A stretch of DNA of 64,000 bases from Hofstenia miamia (Eukaryota; Xenacoelomorpha; Acoela; Hofsteniidae), in assembly GCA_900660155.1 (NCBI GenBank), contig CABFPE010000003.1, forward strand, positions 3,882,512 to 3,946,511. The letters are read 5' to 3'. The notes under the pieces are model-generated. The model had not been told where the DNA came from, made no database searches, and saw only the letters and a program-made list of their open reading frames with translations. The position numbers and the translations under genes are program-made. Below, in pieces: positions 24,640 to 36,748 of the stretch. Numbering within the stretch: position 1 is the first letter of the stretch; each line of letters opens with the position of its first letter.

Positions 24640-24770
24640 GTATATATATATATATATCACAAATAGACCCATTCGAGTTACTAAATACGAATACAACATA
24701 TTTATATCTAAAATTGTTTATGAAAATAGATGTATTTAAATATGAAGATTCTACAGTTACTTTGTAAATA
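24640..24770 (-). repeat. Short repeat ending CTATTTGTG plus (AT)n tail
   Basis: On the minus strand the sequence CTCGAATGGGTCTATTTGTG runs straight into (AT)n. The same 20 bases with the same (AT)n junction occur at 26360-26411. This is what a retroposon 3' end with a microsatellite tail would look like; the family is not recognised. Confidence 0.45.
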
Positions 24771-24921
24771 TACAGCTAAGACTGGTTAAAAACCATATAA
24801 GTTAAGAGGAAATCCAGTGCAGTTTAACCGGTTAATTACCTTGCGAAGCACAGCATAAATAAATAAATAAATAAATAAATAAATATATATATAGATAAAT
24901 AGATAGATTGATAGATAGATA

Positions 24922-25443
24922 TACACAGTGCATTCCATAATTATCAACAATTCTTAAAAACTAATATACTCCTAACCAATGAAAATATAGTTTTTGGTTT
25001 TAGTGTTGTATAAACGCGGGTTCAATGCAACTGCTTATTAGTTGTGGAGGATGTTCACCCAAAAATTGAGATTGTCCAGTATTTCTACTGAGCATCACAT
25101 TCTCCCACAGCAGCTGTACGCCTCTGCAACAAACCTCAAAGCCTAAAAATGTATTCGATGCCTCAACTGTTATGAGAATAGTGAATACGTTTCAGGAGAC
25201 CTTTTGTATTGCTCATCAGAAAAAAAAGGTGGTGGAAGACCACATTTGAAAGGTGCTCTTTAAACTTCGTCTCCTTGATAGACAAACACTACTCGTTAAA
25301 GATAAAACCCATCACATGGAAAAGATTTTGAAATAATATCCCCATTCATATTAACTGACTTAGCATTGCTTTGTTTTGATCAACCAAATTGTGTTGAATA
25401 TGTTATGTTTCTAAAATGATTGATAATTGTGGAATGCATGACA
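24922..25443 (+). mobile_element. Deleted Tc1/mariner-group element (about 0.5 kb)
   Basis: The ends GTGCATTCCATAATTATCAA (left) and the inverted ATGCATTCCACAATTATCAA (right) form inverted repeats of about 25 bases. A TA precedes the left end. The interior has decayed helix-turn-helix coding (PKIEIVQYF, then SPTAAVRLCNKP) and a linker KKKGGGRPHLKG resembling the GRP motif of Tc1/mariner transposases. The catalytic half is absent, so this is an internally deleted, non-autonomous copy. Confidence 0.6.
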
Positions 25444-26327
25444 TGAATGTCATTTTTCCATTTATATTTGGTGCTTTGTCAACATACAAGAAATTTATAT
25501 TGGCGCTTTGTCAGTAAAAAAATATTATGGTCCATTTTGCCTAAAAAACTTCATTTTTATTATACAAAAATATTTTTACAAATACGAAGCGCATAAACTG
25601 GTTGTAAGAACAGTTTTTATCAGTTTAAAAAATCATATTTATTATATACATAAATGAATCGGGTTGGACGTTTCATTCCAAAAATCAATTAGTACAAAGC
25701 TGTATTAACACTTTCAAGAACTAAATTTGAACAAAAAGCCACTACTTAGCTAATGAAAGACGCGTAGTAAACAAAATTAATACAACGATTCTTGTAAACT
25801 CTAAAATCATTTGAAGGTTTATTTATTATTTTTCCCTTGTGCCTTTTCATTTTTGGACGAGATTTAGAAGACTTCATTGACCAGAAAACATGTGCTTTCA
25901 TTTAAGGCATTGCAATAATAATCTATATAATTTTTTGTTCGTTTTGGGAAGGCGACAAATAAAAAAATTCAACATATCGGATAGTTAAAACAGTAGATTG
26001 CAGCGTTGCTTACTTTCAAGTTTTTGGAGCGAAAATTCATGTTTTTTTAGTCAAGTGATTTCTAATACCTTTGTTCTTTTAAACTTTATCCATTCCTAAG
26101 TAACAAAAAATCTGAAAAAGACAAAGCGCCATATATAATTTTTTTTCGGTAAATTTTTTATAAGTTGCTCTAAAATTTGATGAAATTTTGCGAAACTTTT
26201 TTTCCTTAATCTAATATTTATTTCATAATACAAGCACACATATGTTCTCAATTCAGAGTTTTCTTGGTAATATTAAAAAAATGGCGCTTTGTACCCTTAG
26301 AAATGCTAAATTTCTACTGAAATATAA

Positions 26328-26359
<32 letters not shown>

Positions 26360-26377
26360 NCTCGAATGGGTCTATTT

Positions 26378-26413
<36 letters not shown>

Positions 26414-27895
26414 GCATAAATGGCATTAAAATTTCCATCCATTTTCAGTTTTGTGAATAGTTCGAGCAGAAATTCAAATATAAAAGCTCTATAATAAAGC
26501 AATCTGACTAATAATTATAGTGAGAACGCAGTGTGAAACCGGCATATGCTATTATTCTATTAATAATTAAATGTGAATGAACAAAAGTATATCAATTAAT
26601 GAAAAATTCTTTTCAACGGACGAAAATATTAAATTTATTCTTTTATAGCAAGCTGTCTGCTTCAAAGCTTTTAACACACAAAGAAGAGAAATGTGTTTAC
26701 CTATATCTTAAAATTTGTAAATTGGATCACCTAGTGGAATACAATATATTCAGCTTCATTGTGAGAGACAGCATTCTGAGTTTATTCAAAAATCTATAGA
26801 GGCATATATATTTTCAATATTTTCAGTCTTAATATTTTCTCATTTTATATTCCAGAATTTTATCAAAATTCTTTTAATAGACTTGATCAACATTTGGCCT
26901 CAATTTCATTGGCCTGAAACGTCGAACCATCAAACCCCATCTATGAAGGTTATGTTGTCTTGAATATAAATTCTGGCTGCCTAGGACATCCATGGAAACA
27001 GTTTAAAATATAAATCTTACAAGGACTTAATTATTTTAAGGCAATGTTCTTCTAACATCTCTCACAATTAAGAATGTGAAATCAAAAATCTATTATCATA
27101 ATTTATACTTTGCAACAATTCTAGCAAATTCCAAATTCTCAATGTAAAATATCTTTTTCTATTTTACGTAATAATGAGCTTGACCTTTTGTACATATTTT
27201 TGCTTTCACATTGTAATTAATTTAATTTGGCTTGATAACCCGTCAAACTTCGAAATCCCAGGGAAAAATTGACCCGGTGACCTGGATGACCCGTCAAAAA
27301 ATTATTTACCAGGAGACCAGATTGCAACTTTTCTACTTAATGCTGGCAAGTACCTCAAAAATTTCTGCATTGCCTGCTATAGACGTTGGTGTAATCCCTT
27401 TGTTTTTAAATTTTAGCAAAGTTAATTCTCATACTTTTAATACTAGTTTTGATTCAATGAATATATAATGAATGTTATCTAGAATTTATTGCGAGAAATC
27501 AAATTACATCAAAACTTCAATTTTTTTCAGTAGCAGCTGTCAGTTGTTATCATCCAATATGCAACTAATGAAAGAAATTTAATCTTTAAAGTATCAGTTG
27601 GGACACCCCGCTAGGAAAACAAAAGTTAATTTGTGTTTCTCTCTATATATGAGAACAGTTTAATTATGCTTGATGGAAATTACCTATTACTAGATTTCCC
27701 AGAGAAGTCCTTTATTCAAAACAATTTTTAACATATAATTTCAAGTGCATTTTAGTTTTTCCAATAGTTACTAATGATAGATTTAATAGCACTCCAAAAA
27801 TACACATTCAATATTTACATAGTTAATTATAAAACTCATTTGGTGATTTGCAATGAATAGTTAAAATATATTATTCATAATCGTTTGAGAAATAT

Positions 27896-27926
<31 letters not shown>

Positions 27927-28343
27927 ATATCTGTTTTAGTAATTTTCAAGAATATTGGGAGGAACATGCTATTTATAATTTGCAAAATAGATATCATTTT
28001 CATATACAACAGTTAAATATGGCTAGACATTTGTTTGCGTACTCAGACATATGTACAATTAATTTGAATAGCTGACATAGGCCAGCTACCATAGCATTAG
28101 AATCAAAAGTCAAACATAGTTTACAGAAAGTTTGCAACTCATAATAAAGCAACAAAAGAAAAATTTTCTTTGCTTAAAATAGGTAGCTTTCAATTAACCA
28201 AAATGTTGCAATATTTTGCAAAATATTTCAATATTATATTGCCAGCAAGCTCATGTTGCAATAAATTTATTTTGAAGTTTTTGTATTGCAATATTATGGC
28301 AATACATTATTGCAAGGCCCCACTTCATTACTATATTAATTAG
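25444..28343. other. AT-rich, no gene recognised
   Basis: No supported gene. It contains (TA)n tracts at 26329-26358 and 26381-26411 around a single N at 26360, another at 27893-27926, and an isolated sequence GCGGGGTGTCCCAACTGAT (minus strand, about 27593-27612) resembling the end of the 14645 transposon. Confidence 0.4.
26329..26411. repeat. (TA)n tracts around a one-base assembly gap
   Basis: Two (TA)n runs flank a single N and the 20-base CTCGAATGGGTCTATTTGTG segment shared with 24640-24770. The N shows that the assembly is joined here, so the arrangement may not be real. Confidence 0.7.
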
Positions 28344-29263
28344 TAGCGTTCAGACCTACAACTTTGTTCACAAATTTTCGAATTTAATAAGGTTATCAGC
28401 AAAAGTTGTAAGTGTGAACGCAAAACAACTTCGTTGTCAACAAGTTTTCAAAATTAAATTGATTCTACTTTGGCTGATAGCTTTTGGCGAGATAATGAGG
28501 TTGTCAACAAAGTTCCAAGTGTGAACGCGAAAAAACTTTGTTGTGAACTTTTCAAAATAAATTCTGAGTGTATCATAGACGAAAGAATAATTAAATAAGC
28601 AGCTTATACTTAAATTTATTTCTTCCGGTGGGCATGCGAAGGGATAGCATTTACTAAATGCTAGTGCACCTGATACATTTTCACATTATTCACTCTTAAA
28701 AATCATGTGATTAATGAATTGATAAAGAAACGCAATTGATGGAACCATGGACCTCTGTAAATTTTAGTCAGCGTTCAACTTGTGGCCATTGATGAAAGCG
28801 TCTTTATTGGCTTAGAGAACTGTTTTAAACTATAATAATAAAATATCTAAACTAAATATGATTGCACGATTCAAGTCAGGCAAATTTAACATTAAATATA
28901 TTAAAAAGAAAACATTATTTATATTTGGAAATCTTTTGTAAATTTTTTTACGTCGGCACTGCGACCGTTCATTAAATTTTTTTAAATGATTTGATATCAA
29001 GCAATTAAAGGTTTTTCGAGAAGCACATTTAAAATATAAATCACAACCACAATTTGTATAAATTGTTTCTAAAAATGAAGGAACATTCTTCTTCTTCTCA
29101 CAAATAATGAAATATTGATAAAAAATATTGCTTCCAGGTGTCAGAATCTTTGTGAAAATGGATTCTTTGTAATTTCATCAAAAACTTGAAAAAAATAAAT
29201 GACGAGACAAAATGAAATAAACTTCCCTCAAAAGTTCATAGGTAGTAGGAGACTGAGCATAGA

Positions 29264-29818
29264 TTAAATATCATAAAGAGAGCTATCAGAGGAATATCTT
29301 GGATTTTTAATACTTTTAATCAAATTCAAATTGATCAACTCCAAATGTCGTGGATGGGTTGTAGCGAGATTTGAAATGCATTTAATAGCATTTTCATATT
29401 CAATAAATTCCATATCAGTGCTTTCCAAACGCGAATCAACTAAGTAACTCAAATGTGCTAATATTTCCAAAATTTGAGTGACATTGGAAACAGTTTTTCC
29501 ACATAAGTGACTGAACTTTGAATAAGAGACGTCTTTATTAATCAATGAACGCCTTAAATATAAATTCATCATGATCAGAATAAAGAATTAAAAATGATTC
29601 AATATGAATCATGCCATTTTGCAAAATGTGCTTTGCCAACACCAGATTTACTTCATGCATGAAATGTATGGACCCCGAGGGCAAAGTTTGTTTCTCAAAC
29701 TTGCTATAAAGTTCATGAATGGAAGAAAAATTATCTTCATTAAGAAAACTTTCGTTTTTTGCTTCCATCGCGTTTGCACATGATCTAATTACTATATATA
29801 TCAATATTCTGTAATGTA
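29264..29818 (-). pseudogene. Unrecognised coding remnant inside the THAP transposon
   Basis: Two overlapping frames, about 90 and 100 residues, follow each other on the minus strand with a frame change near 29560. They are rich in helix-forming residues (HELYSKFEKQTLPSGSIHFM, and further on SKFSHLCGKTVSNVTQILEI). No known motif was seen. Position between the inverted repeats, downstream of the THAP exon and on the same strand, suggests the C-terminal part of the transposase, but a P-element-type catalytic core could not be confirmed. The apparent start at 29837 lies in the inserted miniature element and is not original. Confidence 0.35.
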
Positions 29819-29822
29819 TTAA

Positions 29823-29946
29823 CACTAGAAGTACCATTAATCCTTGATATTCATTTTACATGCAGCATTTCAATTAAAAAATTATGTAAAAGATTTAAAA
29901 AAAATTTGCTTATGGAAATTCAAATAGATTATCGATATTTTTAAAA

Positions 29947-29982
<36 letters not shown>

Positions 29983-30065
29983 CTGCTGTTGTTTTTAATG
30001 AATGCATACGCAAGTAAACAAAATTTTAATTTGAGTCAATTTTGACACATTTGGTGCTTATAGTG
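29823..30065. mobile_element. piggyBac-like miniature element inside the THAP transposon
   Basis: Flanked by TTAA on both sides (29819-29822 and 30066-30069). The ends are CACTAGAAGTACC and the inverted CACTATAAGCACC, the CACTAGAA type used by many piggyBac relatives; the right subterminal part has GTCAATTTTGACAC. The 243-bp interior is non-coding and holds a (TA)n tract. It must be younger than its host transposon. Confidence 0.7.
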
Positions 30066-30482
30066 TTAAGAATTCATGTAATAGGTTTAAATAAAAATTG
30101 ACTGTCAAGATTTAAATAACTAATACTATATCGAGTTTCTATGATAATAAAAATATTGCTTAAAAACGGGTTCTTATTTAATAGAATTTTATTTTTTTAA
30201 AAAGAATACAAAAAATATTTAGCCTATGATGCATCTACACATTTAATTATCAATAATTCAATCAAGTCATTCATTTAGATTAAAAATATAAAATCTAATC
30301 CTAAATAATGAATTATTCATGTTTTGTTTGGAAATATAAGCTGACATGCAAATATATTGGCTAGCAATGCATATATCAAATTAAGTTTACAAAACGATTT
30401 ATTTTCAATTAAAAATAAAATAAATTCCTACCTTAGGTTTTCCCGATTTTTCATTGAAGCTGATAGGTAAGGTGGCAAATTT

Positions 30483-30749
30483 TTAAATAGTTTTAGGCAT
30501 TGATTGTTCAAAATTTGCGTAGGACGCTTTTATTTGATCTTGTGACAAAATCATGGATTGTGAAATGTCTTGAATACACCCGTGAATGCATTGTGGGAAT
30601 AAAATTTTTCTTGGTATTTTCTTTATGCATTTTTCTTCAATTGGGGTTTTAGGAAATGAATGAAAAGTAATAGGATTGCACTTCTCTACAGATGCATAAC
30701 CAGATTTACATCTGGTACGCAACATTTTTAAACCATCTTTGCTAAGCAA
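30483..30749 (-). CDS. THAP-type zinc-finger exon of a transposase
   Basis: 88 codons containing CKSGYASVEKCNPITFHSFP followed by KTPIEEKCIKKIPRKI and a late cysteine. This is the N-terminal part of the C2CH THAP domain, with the characteristic FHxFP block and a basic C-terminal helix, used by P-element transposase and host THAP proteins to bind DNA. Some zinc ligands are displaced, so it may be decayed or continue into another exon. It lies 200 bases inside the right end, where the transposase start is expected. Confidence 0.5.
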   Translation of the reverse strand: MLSKDGLKMLRTRCKSGYASVEKCNPITFHSFPKTPIEEKCIKKIPRKILFPQCIHGCIQDISQSMILSQDQIKASYANFEQSMPKTI

Positions 30750-31336
30750 ACGCTGACTAATGAGTCACTAGGAGTAATAAAATGCAGCGCGTAGACACAT
30801 AATTATTAGTCCATGAGTGGCCACAACTTGAATGCTCAGTGAGCATCAGCGTTGATTGGTTCCCATCCATGTTTACAGAGATCCATGGATGGAACTCATT
30901 GGAGAAGGCATTGCTTATGAAATACAAGCGTTGAGAGCTTAACATTAATAACATACACATTAAAGAGTACAACAATGAACGCTTTTGACAATATAGAAGA
31001 TAAATTAAATCTAGAAACCCATGATGACAAACAAATATTTGCTTATTAAAATCTAATATCAACCATTAAATGTATATATATATATATATATATACTGCTT
31101 TTTTGATAAATAAACGAAATCATTTAACAGACCTTAATTTAGAATTTGAATGTATTGATTTTGAAAATTTTAATTCTTCATAAAAATAAATTGTGAACAA
31201 AGTTGTAAGTCTGATTGCCATAAAACTTTGTTGTGAATTTTAATTTCCAAAAAATTGCGAACAAAGTTTTAGGTCTAAACGCTACATAAGAGGATTAATT
31301 GTTTTAACAGGTTTTGAATAGGAATATATTAAGATA

Positions 31337-32948
31337 CAGTACTGGAAAAAAGAATTCGCCCACCCATGATTTGTCATAAATATTTCTAAGAAAATGTTTT
31401 TTTAAATTAGATTTGGTGTTGCAGAAAGAGGAATTCATCAATATTTAGACCTTACTTTAAATCTTAAGGAGAAATGCTACAATAATTTTAGATAGCTAAT
31501 CTTTTCTTGGAAAAATGTGTTCGGCCACTTCAGACCAAATCAGAGAATCTGTAAAAAAATTGTCATTGGTTGAGCTTTTTTCAGTCTATTTATATTGAAA
31601 ATGTCTATTAACAGTCTTTCTTCGCCATATATGATGTTTAGTTACGTACCTCTGGCCATCCGGGAGTTTATTATCTCCAAATATTTGGAAGGGGTGAGTA
31701 ATAAAGCCCGAATTGTAGAATGACCTCGAAGTACTGTCGGGGATATCATTAGACGTTTCACTTCTGAAAACATCATTGCCCCAAGCCAAAATCCGGAAGA
31801 CCAAAGAAGACCTCCAAAACTTCCCAATCAGCTCTTGTGTGCCTTTCAAAGCGAAATCCCTGCAAGACATCAGAGGAACTTCTCAAAGAAATGGCTGATG
31901 GTCACCTCGTGACCGCAAGAACTGTGCGAAACATCCTGAAAAAGTACTCAATTGGGATTTCGTGACACCCAGAAAGTAATTCTTAACATCAAAGCAAAGG
32001 TTACGCCAGGTGAGATGGGCCAATTTAATGCGAGACAATTCATCTGAACATTGATCTAATGTTATATTTTCAGATGAGTCAAGATTTGAGCTATACTCAT
32101 CAAAAAGAATGTTGATAAAGGGACAACTGAGCAGAAGTTCAGATTCTTACCTTAATTTACCATGGGGACCATGAAGCATGGTGGGAAGTCTGTAATGGCA
32201 TGGGATGCAATATGGAAGTGTGGCTTTCGCAAGATTGTTCATATCACTGGTGCTCTCCGAATCTCTTAATACATTCGGATTCTAGAAAAGGAATTCTTGT
32301 TACTCCTTACAAGTAATTCAATATATCAGCAGGATAGTGCTCCATGTCATACCTGAAATGAAATGAAAAACTTCTTCCACAATAATGGGGTTGCTATCCT
32401 TGCTGACTGGCCCGACCAATCTCCACACTTTAACATTATCGAAAATATGTGGAAAGAGGTCAAATATCAATTAGACAGCATACTCTTTACACTAAAGAAG
32501 AGCTGTAGACCGCAATAAAACAGAATATTATGCAATTCTCAACAGCTTTATTGAAAGACTTTTTGCTTCAATCCCTGATCGCATAGAAGCTGTTATTCGC
32601 TCAAAGGGACGCCCTAAAACATATTAAAAGATATAATTTTGTTGCTAAGTGCTTATATTGCATTAATTATTCATTTATGTATTTTATTTTGAATTTACTT
32701 TTTTCAGATTTGCTTATATTTATTTAAATTTTTTCAGGTGGCCGAATACATTTTTCCAATACAAGTTTTCTAATTTTGATTAAAAATTAATAGCCAATTG
32801 TTCTTCTGCATATTTTATGGTATTAGACATACAGATTTTCCTTTCTCAATCAATGTAACACTTAGTTATAATCTTAGGCACACTATCCAATGAACGTTAA
32901 TTATTTATTCACAATAGCAAAGTGGTCGAATACATATTTCCAGTACAA
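31337..32948 (+). mobile_element. Decayed Tc1 transposon with IR/DR-type paired ends
   Basis: Starts CAGTACTGGAAAAAAGAAT after TA (31335-31336) and ends ATATTTCCAGTACAA before TA (32949-32950). A second, inner copy of the end motif lies at each side: TTGGAAAAATGTGTTCGGCC at about 31507 and GGCCGAATACATTTTTCCAA at about 32740, in the same orientation as the outer copy of that side. Four transposase-binding sites in this layout define the IR/DR class of Tc1 elements, to which Sleeping Beauty belongs. Length 1612 bp is normal for the family. Confidence 0.8.
31640..32625 (+). pseudogene. Tc1 transposase, degraded
   Basis: Readable plus-strand blocks are STVGDIIRRFTSE (paired-like DNA-binding domain), RRPPKLP, TVRNILKKYSI, the first catalytic block IFSDESRFELYSS, MKHGGKSVMAWDAI (the GGGSVMVWG block), YQQDSAPCHT with the second aspartate, and DWPDQSPHFNIIENMWKEVK with the final glutamate of DD34E. 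The catalytic residues are still legible, but the frame is broken by several stops and frameshifts, so the product is not made. It sits centrally between the paired ends. Confidence 0.75.
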
Positions 32949-33699
32949 TATCTTCAATCTATATTGTTAGAGAAGCACATATCACAATTGCGAACAATCG
33001 TAGAAAAACTTTTTTAGTATATAGAGATAAGATAATATTATTAATATTGAGCGCTTAAAGCTTCAAGTTTAACAGATTAATAATTTGCTTTTCCAGTTCT
33101 AAAAATAACTTTCAGGTGGGGAATAACTAAAACACATTTTTCTATGGCTTTTGCAGTTGCTTATAGTAAACTTCAAAAACATTTGTTAACCATGAATGCA
33201 CTAATTTTTCGATGATTACAATAAAACAGATATGCATAATATTTACACATCAAACGAATACTGGAACTACATATCTACAATCAGCGGACAAAACAAAATA
33301 TCTCAGAAAAAACTTACTTTGAAAAAAAGCTACTTTAAAGTTTCTAAAATTACATTTTTAATAACCTCACTGATTTCTATGCCGTGTTCGTATTTGGAGA
33401 CGAACGAAGGAGAATCATGGAATTTTGGCGAGGATTTTTTGTCCATCCTCCCTTTATGTGATCACAAATCAATATCAATATAGTGTAGTCACAAGCAGTC
33501 GCTTTTACTAATCAATATGATGCTATGTTTAATATGAATCTGAAGATATTTGTGTCCTAAAGATCACTGTAGTATATAATATTATAATATATAGTAATCT
33601 TGGATGAATACATTGATTTGCATAAGAAATTCTCATTTCAATTGCATAATCATAAAGCAGTATCTCATGTTTTCTACGGGGAATGAATATTTTACTTTC
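32949..33699. other. AT-rich, no gene recognised
   Basis: No motif or repeat supported here; the 83-codon frame at 33232 shows no family resemblance. Confidence 0.4.
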
Positions 33700-33704
33700 T
33701 GTAC

Positions 33705-33835
33705 CATTTCAAGTTCAATATGAGAATATTCAAGTTCAACATATGATGGTCCAGTTCAATATGAGAATATTCAAGTTCAAAATGAAAATAGTCCAGTTCA
33801 ATATGAGAATATTCAAGTTAAATATGAAAGTAATA
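33705..33835 (+). repeat. Minisatellite of about 21-bp units, with inverted partner at 34217-34256
   Basis: Six imperfect units alternate TCAAGTTCAATATGAGAATA and TCCAGTTCAATATGAGAATA, giving a 42-bp higher-order pattern. About 400 bases downstream, 34217-34256 reads on the other strand as CCAGTTCAATATAAGAATAA and CTAGTTCAATATTAGAATAA, two more units. Inverted arrays flanking a unique AT-rich core suggest a foldback-type element. Confidence 0.6.
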
Positions 33836-34256
33836 GAAATTTTACTAAAAACAAAAAGCAAAAACATAAACATTAAGCATAGTAAAAATAAAACGAAAAA
33901 CATAAAACAAAAAATATTTCACAAATTATATTTAGAATTCAAGATCTTTTTTCAATACTGCAAGCAAAATGATTCAACTTTTAATATCATAACCAGTTGA
34001 TACTACAAAATGTTAAAGTAATTTTGTAAAGCAATCATTTTGAAATTTTTTCAGAAAATTACAATAACTTAATTTAATAAATAACAATTTTAAATATAAC
34101 TTTATATACCAAGAACAATAAATATTTATAAGCATTTAATACAATACTGTTTAAAAATAGATTACTTTACTTTAGTTAATATGTTCATAAAAATTATTTC
34201 TGGTATGCTTTCAATTATTCTAATATTGAACTAGATTATTCTTATATTGAACTGGA

Positions 34257-34458
34257 AATGGCATAGATATTATTAGTGCACAAAGTAAGAATTTGTAAAT
34301 TTCTAAAACATCTGTCTATCTTTGTCTACTTGCTGTTTCTCTTCTAATCAGAAATCTATAATTTATAATTATATTATCATCAGTTAACTGGTATTCTAAT
34401 GTTATTTTTGAAACTGACTATTTAAGCCAAACCTTAACAACAGTCTTATAGACAATAT

Positions 34459-34494
<36 letters not shown>

Positions 34495-34868
34495 AGCAAA
34501 ACAACGTTTTTAGTATCATATACCGATGTGCATATTATCAATAAAGATGATGGAAACAAAATTGACACTTTTGCAAATATAAATTATGGATTACATGGCC
34601 CTTGGTTTGAATTTCTTTGATACTGGCTATCTGGACAACAATTATAAAAAATTTCAAACCTAGAATAACATGCTACTCGATAAATAAACAATACTAAAAG
34701 TCCAAGCAAAGCAAGTAATCAAAAGTCTTTGTTCATTTTCAAAGAAAAATGGCATATCTTTCAAGTACTTCAGGCACAGCAATAAGCCTTAATACACATT
34801 TTCAACTTGACATCCAAGCATGTTCACTAATAGAAGTATAAAGTACAATATGGTAGGATAGGGGATAT
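34257..34868. other. AT-rich, no gene recognised
   Basis: Only a (TA)n tract at 34462-34491 stands out. Confidence 0.4.
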
Positions 34869-34876
34869 GACTGAAG

Positions 34877-36709
34877 CAGTGGCGGATTCAGAGGGGGATC
34901 CCGGGATGAATCCCCCTTCCCCTACCAAGATTTTTTGGCAAAGACCAGTCCGAGCTAGTCGCAGAAAGCCTAGGCCCGGTCCTACTTTACCCGAAAAATC
35001 TCATATTTTCCTTAAAAAGGACATGGTTGTATTCTATTTTTCGCCCATATCAGTAGCCTCAAAAGTTTTCAGTATATAATTAAAAACAAATTTATTTGCT
35101 TAATTCGTTTATATTTCATTTATACTAAGCAATTATTGTTCAATCACAACTCTGCATAATACCACAAATTGATTTTTAAAAATAGTTAGCGTCTGAAGAC
35201 ACAATATAGAGATTTGAGAGGATATAATAAAATATTCCTATAGCATAGGACAAGAAATCAATCGAAATTTGGAAAAATAGGCTTCCTATTTTAACGAAGT
35301 TATCATTAAGAACCTAGTTGCATTACCACAATCGTAATTACCAAAATTTTTATATTTATTCTTCAAAATAAAGTAATTCATGTTCTTGTAACTCTGTGGT
35401 CGTTTTGGGTTAAGTTTTCTAAAATGGATCGGGTTACGTTGACTAAATTTCTAATGTGAGTTTATTGTTCTCTTTAAAATGTGTTAGAATAGCAAAAGAC
35501 AATAATAATATCAAAGGCTCTGAAATAGCCTACTTCAGTGGCGAATACTCCTATCGATCAACTCCCATCAAGATTTGTTGGCGAAAACCATATGAACTAG
35601 TCGCAGAAAGCATACTTTTCCCGAAAAGTGCAATATTTTACTGAAGAAAAACATGGTTGGGTTTCGTTTTGCTTCAATATCATGAATGTCCATAGTTTTT
35701 CAACCATATGAAAGAACAAATTAGCAGTTTCATTCACACTAAATTATTGTTGTTCAATCACATGTCTTCATAATACACAATTTTTTTTCAAAAACAGCTA
35801 GCAGCTGATATACAAAATGCTGAGATTGGAAACGTTATGATGAAATATTTCTACACGAATTACTGCATGAATTATGTGCAATATTAATGGTCAACTTATG
35901 TTTTAGCATGGAGCAAGCAATTTATTCAAATTTGGATAACTCACTTCCTATTTCAGAGAAATTATTATTAAATACCTAGTTGCATTATTGTAATTCCAAT
36001 TCCCAGAATTTTGTTAATGCTAATGCGGTTCAGATTCGGATCCAGCAAATTTTCGTTAGGAGGGGCGTGCACTCCCTAAGTTTTTCTAAGTACATGTACT
36101 ATTCATTTTGAGCGTATGATGAACGTTTATAAAAACAAATACCAATTTTTTGCAATCTTGTTGAAAGTAAATATTGAAGTACGCGAAGAAAATAATGTAT
36201 TTTGCTAAATGTAGTTTTGACTAAATGTACTTTTTGGAATTTGCAGTTTGCCCCCTCTGCATATCCGCCTTTGCGCTTATTAGGTATTCTATTGCTAAAC
36301 TGTACATATCATCTTTGAACATCATCCACTGTCTTATATATCTGTAGATAGATATCCATCACTACCACATGTATCGATATTCAATGTCATGAAACATATG
36401 CTATTTCTGATTTTGAAATTTGTTTTTTGATTTGATCGAATATATTTCTTATTGTAATTTATTGAAATTATAGCACAAATTGTGGTGCAATGCCTCTTTA
36501 TTCGAACCCTATCAGAAATTCCAAGTGTAATTAAAACTTTTTATCAAGTATAGTTGTGAATACATGCTTAATCACCTTGTTTACTTGTTGTGGCTTAAAA
36601 AATTCTCATTTCACATTTTCTAGGAAAAATTGAAGAATTTCTAGGAAGTTGAAGAATTTCTGACCTAGATAGTGTACACTCGATATTTTAACACTAACAG
36701 TAATTTCGA

Positions 36710-36748
<39 letters not shown>

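Larger units (their letters stand above)
28344..31284 (-). mobile_element. THAP-domain DNA transposon (P-element-like) with terminal inverted repeats
   Basis: The left end TAGCGTTCAGACCTACAACT matches the inverted right end TAGCGTTTAGACCTAAAACT, followed on both sides by TTTGTTC. Both subterminal regions hold further copies of AACTTTGTTGT and AACAAAGTTGTAAGT in both orientations, as in transposons with internal transposase-binding repeats. Inside are a THAP zinc-finger exon and two unrecognised coding pieces on the minus strand. No clean 8-bp target duplication was found. The 2.94-kb unit also contains a piggyBac-like miniature element (29823-30065). Confidence 0.6.

Noticed and set aside
31586-31870. 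Minus-strand frames of 94 and 61 codons
   Set aside because: They are antisense to the Tc1 transposase DNA-binding region and lack motifs.
36692-36745. TTAACACTAACAG before (TA)n, like the piggyBac-type ends
   Set aside because: No matching right end with TTAA could be found.
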